NCBI GenBank assembly: GCA_021826565.1 | Contig: JAKAZJ010000070.1 | Span: 1-7,874, forward strand | Length of the DNA stretch: 7,874 bases | Direction: 5' to 3' | Source: Pseudomonadota bacterium | GTDB lineage: Bacteria > Pseudomonadota > Alphaproteobacteria > Acetobacterales > Acetobacteraceae | Part shown: positions 5,639-7,874 of the stretch, piece after piece | How positions within the stretch are numbered: the first letter of the stretch is position 1 | Layout of the letters: the number at the start of each line of letters is the position of its first letter | Translations under genes and position numbers: made by a program | The notes under the pieces: generated by a model | Database searches by the model: none | The model's input: the letters and a program-made list of their open reading frames with translations, nothing else | Told to the model about the DNA's origin: nothing

Positions 5639-6436
5639 ATGCGGCGGGTCGTATATGTGCTGCTGGCCGCGGGCCTGGCGGCGTTGTCGGGGTGCGCGCG
5701 CCCGCCGCATGATCGGATGGTGCTGTGGAAGATCGTGCATGGCGCCTGTGTGCCGCACATGGCGGCCTCGGGCGTGCCGGCGCCCTGCCTGGCGGTGCAT
5801 CCCCGCGCCGGCTACGCGCTGCTGAAGGATCGTGACGGCCCAACCCAGGTGCTGCTGATCCCGACCGCCCGGGTCACGGGGATCGAGGATCCGGCGGTGC
5901 GCGCGCCGGGGGCACCGGATTATCTGGCGCTGGCCTGGGCTGCTCGCGGCGTGGTGGCGCGGCTGGCGGGGCATGGGCTGGGGCGGCGGGACCTGGCGCT
6001 GGCGGTGAACGCGATTTCCGGGCGGACCCAGGATCAGTTGCATATCCATATCGATTGCGTGCGGCCCGCCGTGCAGGCGGCGGTGGCGGCGCATGCGGCG
6101 GGGCTGGACGCGGCATGGCGCCGGTTCCCGGTGCGGCTGATGGGGCGGGACTATCTGGCGCGGGTGGTGGCGGGGCGGGATCTGACCGGGGTCAATCCGT
6201 TCCGGCTGCTCGCCGATCAGGTGCCGGGCGCAGCGGCGGCGATGGGGCAGTGGACGCTGGTGGTGGTGGGCGCGCGGCTGCCGCCCGATGCGCGGCCGGG
6301 CTTCGTGTTGCTGGCGGGGCACGCGGATCCGGCGACGGGGGATCGCGGCGCGGGGGAACGGTTGCAGGATCACGGCTGCGCGCTGGCGCGGGGGGTATCG
6401 CAGGGCGCGGCCCGCTTGCGAGACCAGCCGTCCTGA
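5639..6436 (+). CDS. cdh: CDP-diacylglycerol diphosphatase, lipoprotein
   Basis: Hydrolyses CDP-diacylglycerol to phosphatidate and CMP, in principle recycling the phospholipid precursor; family members are HIT-like hydrolases of the cell envelope. The 265-aa length is close to the E. coli enzyme. N-terminus MRRVVYVLLAAGLAALSGC is a lipoprotein signal with lipobox LSGC and modified Cys19. Conserved blocks in order: LWKIVHGACVPH (29-40), PAPCLAV (47-53), GYALLKDRDGPTQVLLIPTARVTGIE (58-83), LAWAAR (98-103), and SGRTQDQLHIHIDCVRP (127-143) with catalytic HIT-like H135 and H137; then RDYLAR (170-175), FRLLADQVPGAAAAMG (188-203) and LQDHGCAL (242-249). The ATG at 5639 is preceded by GGGGAGGG, a good Shine-Dalgarno; an ATG four bases earlier is out of frame. 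It follows the cyclo-ligase stop by 21 bases. All key residues are present, so it should be functional. Assignment is firm; the cellular role of Cdh is not well settled. Confidence 0.93.
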   Translation: MRRVVYVLLAAGLAALSGCARPPHDRMVLWKIVHGACVPHMAASGVPAPCLAVHPRAGYALLKDRDGPTQVLLIPTARVTGIEDPAVRAPGAPDYLALAWAARGVVARLAGHGLGRRDLALAVNAISGRTQDQLHIHIDCVRPAVQAAVAAHAAGLDAAWRRFPVRLMGRDYLARVVAGRDLTGVNPFRLLADQVPGAAAAMGQWTLVVVGARLPPDARPGFVLLAGHADPATGDRGAGERLQDHGCALARGVSQGAARLRDQPS

Positions 6437-6439
6437 GCA

Positions 6440-6690
6440 TAGACCGCTATCCAATCTCGGGTTCCGATCCGAGCTGGACCTCGGGCAGGAACCTCCGGGG
6501 TTTCCGGCATGGCTTGACGATTGCGTCGTCGGTGTCCCGGACGGCAGCACACAGCTTGTTGCCGCACAGGTCGTCTCAGATGTTTTTCATTGGGTTCGAT
6601 CCCGCTGCATATGACGGCAACGAGAGCGGGGTGATGGTGTCCGGCGTGCTCCGCAGCCGGCGCCGCAGCTGCGCGCCGGCCTGGCATCTT
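6440..6690 (-). pseudogene. IS630-family transposase remnant (C-terminal part, decayed)
   Basis: Read on the minus strand, bases about 6634 to 6576 give DTITPLSLPSYAAGSNPMKNI then TGA. This closely resembles the IS630/Tc1-mariner (DDE_3) block xNITxLxLPPYxPELNPVENIW, with the tryptophan replaced by the stop at 6576-6578 and the catalytic Glu of NPxE replaced by Lys (codon 6585-6587). The same frame continues DDLCGNKLCAAVRDTDDAIVKPC (6575-6507), like the LRxNKLCAxVWDxYDAIVEAC segment of these transposases. A frameshift near 6480 then moves the ending to GPARIGTRDWIAVYAQ, like the family's terminal DPxRIRSIGTRDW. Weaker similarity (AQLRRRLRSTPDT) runs back to about 6690. Nonsense codon, lost active-site residue and frameshift mark it as long dead. 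It begins just after the cdh stop. The N-terminal two-thirds is not recognisable. The family call rests on remembered motifs. Confidence 0.65.
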
Positions 6691-7141
6691 CTCCGTGGTC
6701 TCGGTCGTCCTCATCTTTGCTTCTCCGTGTTAAAATATCTGGTCGCCGGCGGCTCGGGGCCACGTGATGTCGTGAGGCGCTGCCGTCGTGGAGTCCGAAT
6801 CGCGTCAGGGGGACACGACGGCGGGCGTGTCGCGCGGCCGCGCGGGCGCACCACGATCGACCAGTGAAGCAATCGATTGACGGCTGGCGTCGCGTTCGCC
6901 CGTCCTCCCCCGGCGATCGCCAATCGAACCAAGATGGCCGGCGGTCAGAGATTTTGCCGGCTGGGATGCCACCGCCGGTTGTGCCGATCGGCTTCGGCTT
7001 GCGCGGTTCGCGGCCGTCGCTGGGGGCATCGTGGCGATCAGGCGGCGGACCCACACCACGCGCGACACGGGCATGGAGGGAGGGGGCGTGGATAACGTTA
7101 TTATATCGAAACATTATGGGCACGCGTTTCCCTCCCCCCCG
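6691..7141. other. Non-coding stretch, mostly featureless
   Basis: No convincing gene is found here. A minus-strand open frame of 178 codons covers 6587-7123, but its product is arginine/histidine/proline-rich with no domain, and it runs out of frame over the transposase remnant. The stretch may be the eroded rest of the insertion element, but I cannot match it to any transposase N-terminus. Composition is uneven: an AT-rich patch at about 7092-7120 contains the perfect 10-bp palindrome ATAACGTTAT (7092-7101), followed by a C-tract ending at the stop of the next gene. No tRNA, terminator with a U-run, or terminal inverted repeat was seen. Confidence 0.5.
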
Positions 7142-7843
7142 TCAGGCGGAGTTTTCTGCCGGGTCCCCGCGGGCCGATTCTGGGGCGGGTTCGGGGGCGG
7201 GTAGGGCCGCGCGTTCGGCGCGTTCGGCGCGCAGCCGCACCTCCAGCATCTCGTACGCCATCTGGTTCACCCGCAGACACCGCGCGAACCCGCGCGGCGC
7301 CGGGCGCAGTTCGTCGGGATGCAGCGGCGCGGTCGGCGGGTCGGGCCAGTATGCCGGCGGCAGCAGGTCCGGGTTCACCCCCAGCATCCAGCCCAGCCGG
7401 CGCAGCAGCCCGGCGAAGCGCGGATCGGCGTCCAGCAGATCGTCCGGGCGGGTGCCCAGAAGGAACTGCTCGAACGCTTCCACCGCCGGGTCCAGGTTGG
7501 GCATCATGGTGACCAGCCAGCCATGCTCACGCGTGACCTGCAAGACGGTGAGTTGGTCGGGTTCGCGGCGCGGCGGCTTGGGGGCGCCGAGCGCGGGATC
7601 GGGCGTGGGGTCGAATGGGATTGCGGGGGTGGGTCCGGGGGTGGCCGGCGCGCCGCGGCGTGGCGCGGTCCCCGCGAGCCAGCACAGTTCCGCGCCCAGG
7701 CGCTGGATGCGGCGCCAGACCGCTTCCAGCAGCGGCCCCGGCGGGAATGTCCATGGCGCCTGGGCGACAAAGCACGCCAGCAGCAGCCGGAAGACGCCGG
7801 TGAGGCTGAAGATCGGGGCGGGACAGGTCTCGGCGGTCGACAC
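7142..7843 (-). CDS. Protein of unknown function (probable Acetobacteraceae-type family)
   Basis: A 233-aa product from a GTG start. The N-terminal part, GVFRLLLACFVAQAPWTFPPGPLLEAVWRRIQRLGAELCWLAG (16-58), is amphipathic to hydrophobic. A proline/alanine-rich linker follows (59-95), then a conserved-looking core with EHGWLVTMMPNLDPAVEAF (105-123) and ADPRFAGLLRRLGWMLGVNPDLLPPAYW (138-165), and an acidic, glutamate/alanine-rich tail. I recall a multicopy family in Acetobacteraceae with the same plan (hydrophobic APWTxPPGPL, Pro/Ala-rich linker, GWLVxxxP, ADPxxxxLLRxLxxMLGV); function unknown, and this is memory. No catalytic motif is apparent. No Shine-Dalgarno precedes the GTG at 7843 and the frame stays open to the window edge, so the true start could lie farther right. 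The GC-rich reading frame and third-position bias support coding. Confidence 0.72.
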   Translation of the reverse strand: MSTAETCPAPIFSLTGVFRLLLACFVAQAPWTFPPGPLLEAVWRRIQRLGAELCWLAGTAPRRGAPATPGPTPAIPFDPTPDPALGAPKPPRREPDQLTVLQVTREHGWLVTMMPNLDPAVEAFEQFLLGTRPDDLLDADPRFAGLLRRLGWMLGVNPDLLPPAYWPDPPTAPLHPDELRPAPRGFARCLRVNQMAYEMLEVRLRAERAERAALPAPEPAPESARGDPAENSA

Positions 7844-7874
7844 GGGGTGGGGGCACCGGGGAGGCGGGTGGGTG

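Noticed and set aside
6055..6867. Plus-strand frame of 270 codons overlapping the end of cdh and the IS remnant
   Set aside because: Its first half is glycine/alanine-rich shadow of cdh, and it crosses a region explained by a minus-strand transposase remnant.
6587..7123. Minus-strand frame of 178 codons as a possible small gene
   Set aside because: Arg/His/Pro-rich with no recognisable motif, no ribosome site, and out of frame with the transposase similarity it overlaps. A stretch reading RRPDILTRRSK (near 6740) recalls RPDVxxRR of IS630 proteins but is too short to claim.
1..7874. CRISPR array, tRNA, rRNA, integron or phage genes
   Set aside because: No regularly spaced repeats, no cloverleaf or rRNA core sequence, and no integrase or structural phage protein was found on either strand.

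Overview
The window is very GC-rich, with codon third positions almost all G or C, and reads as a chromosomal segment of an alphaproteobacterium. Acetobacteraceae is my best guess. The supports are an alphaproteobacterial-type 6S RNA directly upstream of a 5-formyltetrahydrofolate cyclo-ligase gene, and a last gene that resembles a multicopy family of unknown function I associate with Acetobacteraceae. The family assignment is recall and was not checked by search.

Left part (1-3693, minus strand): a compact catabolic/transport operon, transcribed right to left. The order is a Gfo/Idh/MocA NAD(P)-dependent dehydrogenase, a class II aldolase/adducin-fold enzyme (4-base ATGA overlap), a branched-chain-amino-acid-type ABC substrate-binding protein with a strong Shine-Dalgarno, and a LivH-type permease that runs off the left edge. 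The pairing of this dehydrogenase subtype with a class II aldolase and a Liv-type importer suggests uptake and breakdown of a carboxylated aromatic (phthalate-like) or sugar-acid compound. The substrate is not proven.

Middle (3694-4792, plus strand): a short divergent gap carries an 8-bp direct repeat spaced 20 bp apart, then two translationally coupled small membrane proteins of unknown function. They share one layout, two transmembrane helices followed by a short soluble PH-like domain, and look like diverged tandem duplicates. Their base composition is visibly less GC-rich than the flanks.

Right-centre (4793-6436, plus strand): 6S RNA (about 4844-4993, closing stem visible by eye), then 5-formyltetrahydrofolate cyclo-ligase (fau/ygfA), then a lipoprotein CDP-diacylglycerol diphosphatase (cdh) with its HIT-like HxH motif. 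The 6S-ygfA linkage is a conserved bacterial arrangement; cdh is probably in the same transcript.

Right (6437-7874): a roughly 700-base stretch without an intact gene. Its left half is a decayed C-terminal piece of an IS630-family transposase (minus strand) with a nonsense codon, a lost catalytic glutamate and a frameshift. The rest shows only an AT-rich island near 7090-7120. A minus-strand gene of unknown function (7142-7843) closes the window.
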